From: an uncultured Coriobacteriaceae bacterium | GTDB lineage: Bacteria; Actinomycetota; Coriobacteriia; Coriobacteriales; Eggerthellaceae | Length of the DNA: 8,431 nt | Direction: 5' to 3' | Assembly (NCBI GenBank): GCA_900554945.1 | Contig: USJN01000052.1 | Location: forward strand, 1 to 8,431 | Part shown: positions 8,397 through 8,431 of the stretch, piece after piece | Position numbering within the stretch: the first letter of the stretch is position 1 | How the letters are laid out: every line of letters begins with the position of its first letter | Program-made: the position numbers and the translations under genes | Notes under the pieces: generated by a model | What the model was told of the DNA's origin: nothing | Databases searched by the model: none | The model's input: only the letters and a program-made list of their open reading frames with translations

Positions 8397-8431
8397 CCGC
8401 TATTATTGCAGCTGGGGCCGCCTGGGCTTGC

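Noticed and set aside
8384..8406. Possible promoter after the last hairpin (TTGCAT and TATTAT).
   Set aside because: The two boxes are only 11 bases apart, too close for a sigma-70 type promoter, and the -35 box overlaps the terminator tail.

Overview
The window is a stretch of peptide uptake and breakdown genes, all on the + strand, from a GC-rich bacterium (roughly 60% G+C by eye, mostly G/C-ending codons, strong AGGAGG-type ribosome binding sites). The protein style, the tight operon packing and the many cysteines in the cytoplasmic enzymes suggest an anaerobic actinobacterium, perhaps Coriobacteriia/Eggerthellaceae. That placement is inference; no taxonomic marker gene is present.

Region 1 (1-3922) is a dipeptide/oligopeptide ABC importer of the Dpp/Opp type. 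It holds the 3' part of the first permease (dppB, cut by the window edge), the second permease (dppC) and the two ATPases (dppD, dppF). Junctions are 8-bp overlap, 9-bp gap and 1-bp overlap, so this is one translationally coupled unit. The substrate-binding lipoprotein (DppA/OppA) is not in the window and probably lies upstream. A good intrinsic terminator (3938-3974) follows dppF.

Region 2 (3991-8323) encodes three cytoplasmic metallopeptidases: PepT (M20B tripeptide aminopeptidase), an M20 enzyme of the carboxypeptidase S/PM20D1-like group, and oligoendopeptidase F (M3B). The M20 gene and pepF overlap by ATGA. pepT begins only 16 bases after the terminator's T-run, so it either depends on read-through or is driven from a promoter inside dppF. 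A long hairpin (8331-8396) closes the cluster. The last ~35 bases hold nothing I can identify.

Together the genes make a coherent route. The ABC importer brings in short peptides, PepF cuts longer ones, PepT removes N-terminal residues from tripeptides, and the M20 enzyme may release terminal residues or hydrolyse N-acyl amino acids. This suits an amino-acid-fermenting lifestyle. I found no mobile element, CRISPR array, RNA gene or clearly new system. The points most worth checking are the identical four-cysteine pattern in both ATPases, the cysteine cluster beside the PepT active site, the terminator placed between transporter and peptidases, and the substrate of the M20 enzyme.
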